In this document: positions 19,621 to 27,832 of the stretch, one piece after another
Position numbering within the stretch: position 1 is the first letter of the stretch
How the letters are laid out: each line of letters starts with the position of its first letter
DNA from: JAIBBD01 sp041390685
GTDB lineage: Bacteria; Chloroflexota; Dehalococcoidia; UBA2979
Direction of reading: 5' to 3'
NCBI GenBank assembly: GCA_041390685.1
Contig: JAWKPL010000001.1
Location: 1,550,001 to 1,614,000 of the forward strand
Length of the DNA: 64,000 nt
Program-made: the position numbers and the translations under genes
Notes under the pieces: model-generated
Told to the model about the DNA's origin: nothing
The model's database searches: none
Seen by the model: only the letters and a program-made list of their open reading frames with translations

Positions 19621-19785
19621 TCAGCGGCCTCCCCGGTGACCGAGCGATTCGCCGAGGCGCAGGAAGAAGCGCAGCACGCGGTCCCAGCGGTCCTGGGAGC
19701 GGTACTGGTCGTAGTACTGCATCTGCTGCGCGGGGAGCAGGTCGCGGTCCTCGGGCTTGCGGGGCTCTTCGGGGTTCGAGGTCAT
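19621..19785 (-). CDS. 54-aa acidic/aromatic small protein
   Basis: ATG-started 54-residue frame with a Pro/Glu-rich head (TSNPEEPRKPEDRDL), then QMQYYDQYRSQDRWDRVLRF and a basic tail. GAGGAG lies 7 nt upstream. The start is 13 bp after the stop of 19799-20611, so it is the last gene of that operon. It has no membrane segment and no recognised family. Confidence 0.65.
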   Translation of the reverse strand: MTSNPEEPRKPEDRDLLPAQQMQYYDQYRSQDRWDRVLRFFLRLGESLGHRGGR

Positions 19786-19845
19786 GCAGGGCTCCTCGTC
19801 AGTTGCATTGCTCGGGGACCGACTCGGCGATGCGGATGAGTTCGG
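19786..19845. repeat. 60-bp direct repeat, copy A
   Basis: 57 of 60 bases match 20666-20725. On the minus strand the unit covers the last codons (ELIRIAESVPEQC), the stop, and the GAGGAG of the next gene. In this copy the following ATG is intact and starts the 54-aa gene. Confidence 0.9.
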
Positions 19846-20611
19846 CCTCGGGGTACTCGCTGGCGAGGGCGGCGAGCGCCAGTCCGTGACCGCATAGCGA
19901 CCACTGCAGTACGAGGACGGGGTCGCCGAGGCGGGCTGGCAGCTCGGTCAGGGTGGCCGCGCCGGTCGCGACGGGGACCGTCGCCGTCCTCGTGGGGTCG
20001 AAGCTGCTGGGCCGGTAGATGCCCCCCGTCTCGCGAAAGACATCCATCACTTCCATCAGGCCGGCGTACTGCACATACAGCAGCGAACCCGCGGTCGCGC
20101 GGAGCTCGATGGCGAGGTAGGTCGACTTCGCGGCGTCGACATCTGTGCGCCACGGGGGACGGATGTACGCGGTCACCATGGCGGACTCCGAATCCGCCGC
20201 CGAGGGCAGCAGGATGGGGAACGGGACCACCGTCTCGACCTCGAGGACGCTGGCGAAGTGCCGCTCGTGATCCGGATCCTGAATGATCCGGGCGAACGTC
20301 TCGAAGTCGCCCAGGGTGCGGACATCCGGCCCGCGCGAGGCGCTGACCAGCGCCATGATGGTCCACGCCACGGCGGCGAGGGCAACCAGCGCGAGCCCCA
20401 CGAGGACACGTCGCGAGTTGTGCAGCCTGTCCTCGAGACGATCGCGGTCGGGGTCGTCGACGGCCGGCCGTCGCCCGCCAAGGCCCATGAAGCCGGGCCC
20501 ACCGCCCAGGATTCTGAACATCCCGTGCGCGACGGTGTACGGATCGGGGTCGACGCGTCCGTCCTTGCCGGGGGCATCGGGAGGTTGACGCACGACTCGA
20601 TCCTCGCTCAA
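19799..20611 (-). CDS. Membrane-anchored protein with DUF4367-like C-terminus
   Basis: The 270 residues have a cytoplasmic head of about 70, one membrane helix (VLVGLALVALAAVAWTIMAL), and an outer part. The C-terminus LARLGDPVLVLQWSLCGHGL to LIRIAESVPEQCN resembles DUF4367, a domain seen in envelope proteins of anti-sigma type operons, though this is by pattern. The last 15 residues nearly match the neighbour at 20679-21686. The start is uncertain: TTG 20611 or GTG 20593. It is part of a minus-strand operon from 22336 down to 19621. Confidence 0.7.
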   Translation of the reverse strand: MSEDRVVRQPPDAPGKDGRVDPDPYTVAHGMFRILGGGPGFMGLGGRRPAVDDPDRDRLEDRLHNSRRVLVGLALVALAAVAWTIMALVSASRGPDVRTLGDFETFARIIQDPDHERHFASVLEVETVVPFPILLPSAADSESAMVTAYIRPPWRTDVDAAKSTYLAIELRATAGSLLYVQYAGLMEVMDVFRETGGIYRPSSFDPTRTATVPVATGAATLTELPARLGDPVLVLQWSLCGHGLALAALASEYPEAELIRIAESVPEQCN

Positions 20612-20665
20612 TGGCCACCGCGATCACAACGGGCCTGGTGGGGCGCCGCCGCTCCGGGGGTGAAC

Positions 20666-20725
20666 GCAGGACTCCTCGTCAGCTGCATTGCTCGGGGACC
20701 GATTCGGCGATGCGGATGAGTTCGG
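20666..20725. repeat. 60-bp direct repeat, copy B
   Basis: Second copy of the unit at 19786-19845, covering the end of the 20679-21686 gene plus its downstream GAGGAG. Here the ATG expected after the ribosome site is replaced by GTTC, so no gene starts. This marks a tandem duplication of the gene end. Confidence 0.9.
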
Positions 20726-21686
20726 GCTTCGGCACCTCCGATTCGAGGGCGGCGAGCATGAGTGTGCGTCCGCACACGTCCCATGCGAGGGTCTGCGCCC
20801 GGGCCTGGTTCAGGCCGTACTCGGCGGGGCGGCCGTTCACCTCGACCGTCTGTGCGCCGTCGGTGCCGACGTGGCCGCCGTGGAGCAGGTACATGAGGCC
20901 GCTCCCCTGAGCGCTCGTCGCGAAGCCAATCTGCACGCGGGTGGTGCGCGCGACCGCGTCCGGTGGGAGGCCCGCCATGGGTTGGTGGACCTGCAGCAAC
21001 CCGATACGGTCGTACCCAGGCGGCAGGTAAGCCGGCAAGACGATCGGCCACGGCACTGCCGCATCGATGTCACGCTCGTCCGTCACGACGCGCTCGGCGC
21101 CCGAGAAGTCCACGACGGCCATCCGGAAGAGCACCGGGTAGCCTCGAAACGTGCTGGCAGCGCTGCCCGCGGGCGGCGGGATGAGCGCGCGACGCTCGGT
21201 GGTGGCTCCGGGCGAGGGGGTGGCCGCGGCCGGGAACTGGTGCCAGGTCGGGAAGCGACAGCGCTCGGTGAACGCCTCGAGGCAGTTGAACGGGTCGATT
21301 TCGGCGTCTCGTCCGGGCGGTCGCACGATCGTCCCGGTGATCTGCACGGGCTCATCGACCCACGTGGTGCCGTCGACGCGCTCGATGCCCGGGTACCGGT
21401 CCATGTTCAGCAACACGACCATCGACGGGCCAACACACTCGAAGACGAACGGCTGCGGACGTCGCAGCGAGGTGCACAGTTCCGGCGCCTGCGAAGGGTT
21501 TCCCGGCGTATCAGCGAGCCATCCGTTGACGGTGACCATTTCGCCCGCCTCGCGTGTCAGGGCCTCCTCGATCGAGATGCCGCTACCGAACTGCGCCGGA
21601 CCGAGGTCGTTGCCGCCACCGCTGCAGGCGACCACGAGGAGGAGCGTGCCGAGGAGGAGGAGCGCGGCTGCGCGTGGGCGGTACAT
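20679..21686 (-). CDS. Lipoprotein with DUF4367-like C-terminus
   Basis: The 335 residues begin with a lipoprotein signal (LLLVVACSGGGND), so Cys21 would be lipidated. The middle holds GEMVTVNGWLADTPGNPSQ and VQITGTIVRPPG, which look like an OB-type or beta domain. The C-terminal 120 residues (WPIVLPAYLPPGYDRIGLLQ to LIRIAESVPEQCS) are related to the neighbour at 19799-20611. ATG overlaps the upstream stop by ATGA. Function unknown. Confidence 0.75.
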   Translation of the reverse strand: MYRPRAAALLLLGTLLLVVACSGGGNDLGPAQFGSGISIEEALTREAGEMVTVNGWLADTPGNPSQAPELCTSLRRPQPFVFECVGPSMVVLLNMDRYPGIERVDGTTWVDEPVQITGTIVRPPGRDAEIDPFNCLEAFTERCRFPTWHQFPAAATPSPGATTERRALIPPPAGSAASTFRGYPVLFRMAVVDFSGAERVVTDERDIDAAVPWPIVLPAYLPPGYDRIGLLQVHQPMAGLPPDAVARTTRVQIGFATSAQGSGLMYLLHGGHVGTDGAQTVEVNGRPAEYGLNQARAQTLAWDVCGRTLMLAALESEVPKPELIRIAESVPEQCS

Positions 21687-22336
21687 CAGCTTCCTCCCTT
21701 CGCCTGCACCGCCGCGCGTACGGCCTCCTCGAAGGCTGCGGGCGTGACGGCGGTCGTGAAGCCGGCGACCGAGGTGTCATCGACGTCGTCGAGGGTGACC
21801 GGGTCGCGGTCGATGCGGTAGATGCCGCCGGGCGAGCCGAGGACGGAGTAGCCCTCGGCGGTCGGGGGATGTTCGAGGACGTACAGCCGGCGGTCGCCGG
21901 TCTGGGGGACGCGGAGCCCGTTGACCAGCAGCCGGTCACCTCGACGGGCGCCCACGCGCAAGACGAGGCGGTCACCGGGCGCCACACCGCCGGCGACGAC
22001 GCGTTCGATGCGCAGGGCGTAGTCGGTGTAGGCGAGCTTCGGGTGAGGGGGCGCGCCGGGCGAAGGGGTGGCGTCGACGACAGGGCGTTCGCCCGTTTCG
22101 AGGACGGCCTCGACGCGTGCGACCACGATGACCTCGGCGCGGCGCACGAGGTCATCGATACTCTGGGCGGGCGGCCCGAAGTCGGCGGCCTCGCCGATGG
22201 GCTGGGGAGTGGCGTCGTCACGACCGCCTCGAAGGCAGCCGACGAGCGAGCTGGTTAGCAGCACGAGCGCGACGAGGCTGAGACGGCCGCAGTCCCTCGA
22301 GAGGGGGTTGTGGTCGGGGGCAGTCGGTGGCGGCAT
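21686..22336 (-). CDS. Lipoprotein of unknown function
   Basis: The 216-residue product has a lipoprotein signal (LVALVLLTSSLVGCLRGG), then a beta domain with AEVIVVARVEAVLE and TDYALRIERVVAGGVAPGDRLVL. The layout resembles proteins that hold an export-side beta barrel. The start ATG 22336 is 5 nt after GAGG. GTG 22342 is an alternative. TACACT (22368-22363) may be the -10. It is the first gene of the operon ending at 19621. Confidence 0.72.
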   Translation of the reverse strand: MPPPTAPDHNPLSRDCGRLSLVALVLLTSSLVGCLRGGRDDATPQPIGEAADFGPPAQSIDDLVRRAEVIVVARVEAVLETGERPVVDATPSPGAPPHPKLAYTDYALRIERVVAGGVAPGDRLVLRVGARRGDRLLVNGLRVPQTGDRRLYVLEHPPTAEGYSVLGSPGGIYRIDRDPVTLDDVDDTSVAGFTTAVTPAAFEEAVRAAVQAKGGS

Positions 22337-22397
22337 GCGCACCTCGATGTAGTGACATGCGCAGTGTAGTGCGGGGGCGGGGGGTTTGCCGTTGGAC

Positions 22398-22550
22398 CTA
22401 GGTGGCGAGGTAGATCAACTGCAGTACCGTCTGGAACAGCGTCCAGGCGGCAAAGACAGACAAGGTGATGATCAGCGTTTTGCGCAACCGGCCTCCGAGT
22501 AGGATGCGGAAGCCCCACGGATCGAGTTTGTTCGGATGCTCGCCATTCAT
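22398..22550 (-). CDS. 50-aa single-pass membrane protein
   Basis: ATG-started frame of 50 residues: a soluble head (NGEHPNKLDPWGFRILLGG) with a basic patch RLRK, then one hydrophobic helix TLIITLSVFAAWTLFQTVLQ. GGGAGG lies 5 nt upstream. It lies 61 bp upstream of the lipoprotein operon on the same strand. No family is known to me. The composition and initiation signals support a real gene. Confidence 0.6.
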   Translation of the reverse strand: MNGEHPNKLDPWGFRILLGGRLRKTLIITLSVFAAWTLFQTVLQLIYLAT

Positions 22551-22689
22551 GAATCCTCCCGCGTCCAATGACCGTGAGCGAGAGCGGGCTCGCTGAGTGG
22601 CGCAGCCCCCTCCCGCTCACTATCATATCCGCTCTACCCGTGCGTTGTTGAGATCAACCTTCTACTCGTTCAGGGCAATGCCACGATCA

Positions 22690-23304
22690 TCACCACCCGA
22701 AGGTTCCGTGGGCTGTGCAATTGCCCCATGCATCCTCCTGGATCCAGACATGGAACCACCCGAAGATGACGGCGAAGGGACCGTAGCCAGTGACAGAACT
22801 GGCGCGACCGTCTGCGTAGGCATATTGGATGCCGGGCCACCAGGTTGTCCAGACTTGCTCATCGTCCACGTGGGTTGGCGGAACGTACCACTCCGAGTAC
22901 GTGACACCGCCCATCCATGTGACGCTGCTGTAGTCGTATTGGAAGGTGTTCTGGATACTGAAGGAGCTTACGAGTCCGTTCGTGTACGACGCACTACACG
23001 TTCTTGAGTACGTCGTCGCCAGCGCCGATGCCCCCTCAACCCTTGCAGGGCTCGGCTCCGACAGCCTCGCGCTCAGTGTCGCCGGTCCGTAAGGCGTATC
23101 AACGGTGACGCTGGCGCTCGGGTTCTCGTCAGTCAGCTTCGGCAGATCGATCCGCGTGATCGGTCTGCGTGCTGTTGGTGTCGGTGGCGGTTCGGCGCTG
23201 ACAACACGTGGCGACAAGCCGAGGAAGACGACACCCGTGAGCAATGTCAAGGCGAGCCATTTGAGCGGGAGGGTCCGGATCCTTTCGTGAGCTCTGATTG
23301 GCAT
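22690..23304 (-). CDS. Secreted Trp/Tyr-rich protein of unknown function
   Basis: The 204 residues have a signal peptide (WLALTLLTGVVFLGLSPRVVSA) and a Pro/Thr linker. The C-terminal 110 residues are aromatic-rich (TFQYDYSSVTWMGGVTYSEW, EQVWTTWWPGIQYAYADG) with two Cys that could form a disulfide. It lacks a C-terminal anchor. GC is clearly lower than in neighbouring genes, suggesting recent arrival. AAAGGAGC is before ATG. No family is recognised. Confidence 0.7.
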   Translation of the reverse strand: MPIRAHERIRTLPLKWLALTLLTGVVFLGLSPRVVSAEPPPTPTARRPITRIDLPKLTDENPSASVTVDTPYGPATLSARLSEPSPARVEGASALATTYSRTCSASYTNGLVSSFSIQNTFQYDYSSVTWMGGVTYSEWYVPPTHVDDEQVWTTWWPGIQYAYADGRASSVTGYGPFAVIFGWFHVWIQEDAWGNCTAHGTFGW

Positions 23305-23419
23305 ACTTGCTCCTTTCGAGATGGACGCGGCAGCAGCCGCGATTCGAGAGTATGCAATTGGCGTAGAAGCGGGATGTCCGCCATCCGGCTGAACTTCGTG
23401 TACTGGCGGAAGTAGTTCT

Positions 23420-23677
23420 CTACACCGGCCTCGTCGCGGTCACGTTGAGAGCGCGCTCAATCTCCTGTTGCTCAGTCTGCAGCCAGCCTCGCCCCCAATG
23501 CACGAGTGCAGCCACGTCGTGGGTGTCAGACTTGTAGTAGAGATTCTGGCGGTGCCGCTTCACGGTCGAACGCTCGATACACAGCTCGCGTGCAATCGCT
23601 GCCGTGTTGCGGCCGCCAAGCATCAGCATAAGCACACGGCGTTCAGCGGGAGTGAGGTCGGGAGTAAGGTGAGGCAT
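23420..23677 (-). CDS. Stand-alone LuxR-type HTH regulator
   Basis: The 85 residues contain a GerE/LuxR DNA-binding domain and little else: LTPAERRVLMLMLGGRNTAA, then IARELCIERSTVKRHRQNLY. There is no receiver or ligand domain, so regulation must come from a partner or from its own level. It shares the lower GC of the upstream secreted protein gene. AGGAGAG precedes ATG. A C10 tract followed by CA repeats lies 46-64 bp upstream, within the expected promoter region. Confidence 0.85.
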   Translation of the reverse strand: MPHLTPDLTPAERRVLMLMLGGRNTAAIARELCIERSTVKRHRQNLYYKSDTHDVAALVHWGRGWLQTEQQEIERALNVTATRPV

Positions 23678-23842
23678 GACGACTCTCCTGCGAATCGCAG
23701 CTCACTCCCGCGACCGACAATACCCCCCCCCCACACACACAGGGATTTACAAGATTACAAATGCATAACGAGGTGAGGAGTTCGCAAACTGGGCCGGGCA
23801 TGCCCGGCCGCACACCCCTCACCGCCCCTTCCCTCCCCGTGG

Positions 23843-23848
23843 TATCAT
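23843..23848 (+). promoter_or_regulatory. Candidate -10 of the nusA operon
   Basis: TATCAT lies 16 bp before the outer leader stem (23864). The predicted transcription start near 23855 leaves a leader of about 118 nt. No good -35 is visible. Confidence 0.4.
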
Positions 23849-23863
23849 TCGAGGCAGACAAAC

Positions 23864-23927
23864 GCCTCCATCGTGAGACGTGGGCCGCGCGGCCCACGTT
23901 TTTTTTCGCAGTCGGGTCGATGGAGGC
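23864..23927 (+). promoter_or_regulatory. Candidate transcription attenuator in the nusA leader
   Basis: GCCTCCATCG (23864-23873) pairs perfectly with CGATGGAGGC (23918-23927), enclosing an intrinsic terminator. The terminator stem is ACGTGGGCC/GGCCCACGT (23878-23899) with loop GCGC, followed by eight T. No plus-strand gene lies upstream for the terminator to end. NusA is known to act on such hairpins, so feedback control is plausible but inferred. Confidence 0.6.
23878..23906 (+). terminator. Intrinsic terminator in the nusA leader
   Basis: A 9-bp perfect stem with a GCGC loop (whole 22-nt palindrome 23878-23899) is followed directly by T8 (23899-23906). It is the strongest intrinsic terminator in the window, and it lies 67 bp before the nusA start. 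Confidence 0.75.
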
Positions 23928-23972
23928 CGGTGGGACGGGCCCGATGCGTCGGGCGGTCCGGGATAGGGGCTT

Positions 23973-25601
23973 ATGAAGAACGACTTCATCATCGCGATCG
24001 CGCAGCTGTCGGCGGAGAAGAACCTCGATAGCCGGACGGTGTTCGAGGCGGTCGAGGCCGCGATGGCGTCCGCGTTCAAGAAGGACGAGCTGCAGTACGC
24101 GGACATCGAGGTCAAGATCGATGTCCAGGACGGCGACATCGAGGCGTGGCGTCGCTACCTCGTGATGCCGGACGACGAGATCGAGGACGACGAGATCCAG
24201 GTGTCGCCGGAGCGGGCGCGCGAGATGGGCTTCCCGAACGCGCAGGTGGGCGAGACCATCCGCGAACCCCTCGAGCAGACGGCGCAGACGGGCCGCATCG
24301 CCGCGCAGACGGCGAAGCAGGTGGTGCTGCAGCGGCTGCGCGAGGCGGAGCGCGAGGTCGTCTACGACGAGTTCACGAGCAAGGAAGGCGAGCTGGTCTC
24401 CGGCACCGTCCTGCGCGTGGAGCCGGGGCGGCGGCAGGTCATCATCGACCTCGGCCGGTCCGAGGCGGTGCTGCCGGCGTCGGAGCAGGTGCGCGCGGAG
24501 CACTATCGCGTGGGGCAGCGGCTGCGGGTGTACGTGAAAGAGGTGTATCGCGCCTCGAAGGGCCCGCAGGTCGTCGTGTCGCGGTCGCACCCGGACCTGC
24601 TGCGGCGGCTGTTCGAGCTCGAAGTGCCGGAGGTGGCGCGCGGGCTGGTCGAGATCATGGGGGTGGCGAGGGAGCCGGGGTACCGCTCAAAGGTGGCGGT
24701 GATCTCGCGGCAGCACGGCATCGACCCGATCGGGGCGTGCGTGGGCGTGCGCGGGTCGCGCATCCAGAACATCGTGAACGAGCTGGGCGGGGAGCGCATC
24801 GACCTGATCCGCTGGGATCCGAACCCGACGGCGTTCGTCGTGAACGCGCTGTCGCCGGCGGAGGTGGTCTCGATCCGCGTGGACGAGGAGACGAACACCG
24901 CGTTCATCGCGGTGCCGGACAAGCAGCTGAGCCTGGCGATCGGCAAGGAAGGGCAGAACGCGCGCCTGGCGGCGCGGCTCTCGAAGCGCCGTATCGACAT
25001 CCAGGCGGAGAGCGTGCTGATCAATGCGGGGCAGGACCTGTACCCGCCGCCGCGGCCGAACATGGAGGCGATCCCGCTCGCGGAGCGCCCCGGCCTGCCG
25101 ACGCTGCCGCCGGTGCCTCGCGAGGTAGCGCCGTCGCAGGCGCCGTACGCGCGGCCGGGCCTGCCCGGCGAGCGCCCTCCGGCGCCGCCGGTCGAGGTGG
25201 CCGTCGCGGCCGAGCCCGAAGAGGCGGCGCCCCTGCCGCCCGAGGTGGAGGCGATCGCCGCGTTCCAGGAGCCGGCCGCCGGGGCCGTGGCCACGCCGGA
25301 AGCTCCGGCGGCGCCGGCCGCACCCGCCCCGCCGCGGCGCACCGACGCGGGACCGGGCGGCCTGCGCTTCGGCGAAGAGGTTGGTGAGCGGCGCGAGCTG
25401 GACGAGGAAGGGCCCCGGCGTGGCGGCCCGCCCGCGCGTCGTGGCCGCCGCGGGGGCACCACGCCGGAGCGTGTGCGCCCGGCCGCCGCGGGGCGGCGCA
25501 GCCGCCGCTTCGAGGTGGACGAAGAAGAGATCGAAGAGGGACTCCAGGAGCTGCACGGCGAGGAGTTCGACTTCGGCTTCGAAGACCCGGACGAGGAATG
25601 A
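23973..25601 (+). CDS. nusA: Transcription termination/antitermination factor NusA
   Basis: NusA binds RNA polymerase and nascent RNA and controls pausing and termination. The 542 residues have the N-terminal domain (MKNDFIIAIAQLSAEKNLDS), an S1 domain (GELVSGTVLRVEPGRRQVII), and two KH domains with IGACVGVRGSRIQNI and LAIGKEGQNARLAARL. From about residue 355 an extra 185-residue tail is Pro/Ala-rich, then basic, then very acidic (EVDEEEIEEGLQEL). The rimP gene that usually precedes nusA is absent here. It starts the nusA-ylxR-infB-rbfA-truB operon. Confidence 0.96.
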   Translation: MKNDFIIAIAQLSAEKNLDSRTVFEAVEAAMASAFKKDELQYADIEVKIDVQDGDIEAWRRYLVMPDDEIEDDEIQVSPERAREMGFPNAQVGETIREPLEQTAQTGRIAAQTAKQVVLQRLREAEREVVYDEFTSKEGELVSGTVLRVEPGRRQVIIDLGRSEAVLPASEQVRAEHYRVGQRLRVYVKEVYRASKGPQVVVSRSHPDLLRRLFELEVPEVARGLVEIMGVAREPGYRSKVAVISRQHGIDPIGACVGVRGSRIQNIVNELGGERIDLIRWDPNPTAFVVNALSPAEVVSIRVDEETNTAFIAVPDKQLSLAIGKEGQNARLAARLSKRRIDIQAESVLINAGQDLYPPPRPNMEAIPLAERPGLPTLPPVPREVAPSQAPYARPGLPGERPPAPPVEVAVAAEPEEAAPLPPEVEAIAAFQEPAAGAVATPEAPAAPAAPAPPRRTDAGPGGLRFGEEVGERRELDEEGPRRGGPPARRGRRGGTTPERVRPAAAGRRSRRFEVDEEEIEEGLQELHGEEFDFGFEDPDEE

Positions 25602-25610
25602 GGTACGCGC

Positions 25611-26000
25611 TTGGCGACACCTCTCAGCCCTCGTTCCGGGAGCGCTCGCGCGGGTAGGGTCCGCCGGCAGCCGCAGCGGACGTGCGTCGCCTGTCGTGAC
25701 ACGAGCGACAAGCGCACGCTGACGCGGCTGGTCCGGGCGCCGGACGGTCACGTGCACCTCGACCGCACGGGGCGCGCGAACGGGCGCGGGGCCTATCTCT
25801 GCGACCGGGCGCAATGCTGGGAGCGGGCCCTCGGGCGAGCGGACGTCCTCGGGCGGGCGCTCAAGGCAATGCTGTCGCCCGAGGACCGCGCCGCGATTCG
25901 AGAGGGCGCGCCAGCCCTCGTCGAGGACGAGCGCCCGGACGAGCACACGCACGCACACATCGAGACGAATGCACACGAGAGAGCAGGTGAGGACGCATGA
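25611..26000 (+). CDS. ylxR: YlxR-family (DUF448) RNA-binding protein
   Basis: The 129 residues carry the YlxR core: RTCVACRDTSDKRTLTRLVR, GRANGRGAYLC and CWERAL. In Firmicutes this protein (RnpM) binds RNase P RNA and modulates it. The start is TTG at 25611, and the stop overlaps the infB ATG by 4 nt. The last 30 residues, rich in His and Glu, are outside the family core. Confidence 0.9.
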   Translation: MATPLSPRSGSARAGRVRRQPQRTCVACRDTSDKRTLTRLVRAPDGHVHLDRTGRANGRGAYLCDRAQCWERALGRADVLGRALKAMLSPEDRAAIREGAPALVEDERPDEHTHAHIETNAHERAGEDA

Positions 26001-27784
26001 CACAGGCCGAACAGCGAGTACGCATCCCCCAGGCGGTCATCGTCAAAGACCTCGCCGACCTCCTCGGCGTAACGCCCATCGACGTGATCAAGGAGCTGAT
26101 GAAGAACGGGGTGATGGCGACGATCAACCAGGTCGTCGACTTCGACACGGCCGCGGTGGTAGCGGCTGACCTCGGCTTCTCGCCGGAGGAAGAGGGCGCG
26201 GCGCCCGTCGCGACCGGCGAGGCGACGGCGGAATCCACGCCGGAGAGCACATCGCGGCGGATCGTGGACGAGAGCGCGGACGCGGTGACGCGGGCGCCGG
26301 TGGTGACGGTACTGGGCCACGTCGACCACGGCAAGACGACGCTGCTCGACTCGATCCGCCGCGCGAACGTCGCCGGCGGCGAGGCGGGCGGCATCACGCA
26401 GCACATCGGCGCGTACCAGGCGGCGGCGCCAGACGGGCGGACGGTCACGTTCATCGACACGCCCGGCCACGCTGCGTTCAGCGAAATGCGCGCGCGTGGC
26501 GCGCAGGTGACGGACGTGGCGATCGTCGTGATCGCGGCGGACGACGGCCTGATGCCGCAGAGCCGCGAGGCGATCGACCACGTACGCGCCGCCAGCGTGC
26601 CGCTGGTGATCGCCCTCAACAAGATCGACGCGAACAACGCGAACCCCGACCGCGTGAAGCAGCAACTGATGGAAGTCGGGCTCGTCCCTGAGGAGTACGG
26701 CGGCGACACCGTCGTCGTGCCGGTGTCGGCGTTACGCGGCGAGGGGATCAACGACCTGCTCGAGAACGTGCTGCTGGTGGCGGACCTGCAGGAGCTGCGG
26801 GCGAACCCGGACCGCAGCGCGGTCGGAGTCGTCCTCGAAGCGTCAACGGACCGTCACCGGGGCGTCGTCGCGACGGTGCTCGTGCAGACCGGGACGCTCC
26901 ACGTGGGCGACACGATCATCGCCGGCCTGGCGTACGGCAAGGTGAAGGCGATGACGGACGAGAACGGTCAGCGGGTGAAGACCGCCGGACCCTCGACGCC
27001 CGTCACGGTCCTCGGCCTCAGCGAGGTGCCGCCGGCGGGCGAGCGCGTCACGGTGCTCAAGGACGAGAAAGAGGCCCGCGCCGAGGCCGAAACGCGACGG
27101 CGGCGGCTTGAGGAGACCGGCGGGCAGACGGACGGTGTGACCCTCGAGAGCCTGTTCGGCGAGATCCACCGTGGCGCGGTGCGCGACTTCAACATCGTGC
27201 TGAAGACGGACGTGCAGGGTTCGATCGAGCCGCTCGTGCGCGCGCTCGAGGGCGCGAGCGTCGAGGGCGTGAACGTGAAGGTCATCCACGCGTCGGCGGG
27301 CACGGTCAACGAGTCCGACGTGAACCTCGCGGTCGCCTCGAAGGGCGTGATCATCGGGTTCAATACTTCGCCGGAGCCCGGAGCGCGCCGGCTCGCGGAG
27401 CAGGAGCGGGTCGAGGTCCGCGAGTACCGCGTCATCTACGACATCATCGATGACGTGGAGAAGGCGGTGCGCGGTCTGCTGCAGCCCGTGTACGAGGAGG
27501 AGGAGGACGGCCGCGCCGAGGTGCGGCAGGTGTTCCGCCTCGGGCGGCGGAATGCGATCGCGGGCTGCTACGTGCGCGAGGGCAACATCCGGCGGAACTC
27601 GCTGGCGCGGGTGTTCCGCGGCGGCGAGATGGTCCACGAGTCGCGCATCGACAGCCTGAAGCGCTTCCAGGAGGATGCGCGCGAGGTGGCATCGGGATTC
27701 GAGTGCGGCATCCAGGTCGACGGCTTCAGCGACTTCCAGGAAGGCGACGAGGTAGTGGCGTACCACATGGAGCAGACGCGCTAG
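25997..27784 (+). CDS. infB: Translation initiation factor IF-2
   Basis: IF-2 is the GTPase that brings initiator tRNA to the 30S subunit. The 595 residues are short for the family because the long variable N-terminal region is missing. It opens with one IF2-N domain (VRIPQAVIVKDLADLLGVTP). G1 is GHVDHGKTT, G2/switch GGITQHIGAY, G3 DTPGHAAF, G4 NKID. Later come domain II, domain III and the C-terminal fMet-tRNA domain. ATGA overlap with ylxR indicates coupling. Confidence 0.96.
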   Translation: MTQAEQRVRIPQAVIVKDLADLLGVTPIDVIKELMKNGVMATINQVVDFDTAAVVAADLGFSPEEEGAAPVATGEATAESTPESTSRRIVDESADAVTRAPVVTVLGHVDHGKTTLLDSIRRANVAGGEAGGITQHIGAYQAAAPDGRTVTFIDTPGHAAFSEMRARGAQVTDVAIVVIAADDGLMPQSREAIDHVRAASVPLVIALNKIDANNANPDRVKQQLMEVGLVPEEYGGDTVVVPVSALRGEGINDLLENVLLVADLQELRANPDRSAVGVVLEASTDRHRGVVATVLVQTGTLHVGDTIIAGLAYGKVKAMTDENGQRVKTAGPSTPVTVLGLSEVPPAGERVTVLKDEKEARAEAETRRRRLEETGGQTDGVTLESLFGEIHRGAVRDFNIVLKTDVQGSIEPLVRALEGASVEGVNVKVIHASAGTVNESDVNLAVASKGVIIGFNTSPEPGARRLAEQERVEVREYRVIYDIIDDVEKAVRGLLQPVYEEEEDGRAEVRQVFRLGRRNAIAGCYVREGNIRRNSLARVFRGGEMVHESRIDSLKRFQEDAREVASGFECGIQVDGFSDFQEGDEVVAYHMEQTR

Positions 27785-27832
27785 GCGCGTCCGCTCCTCA
27801 CCGCCCCGCATCGACCAGCCGAGGACACCTCG

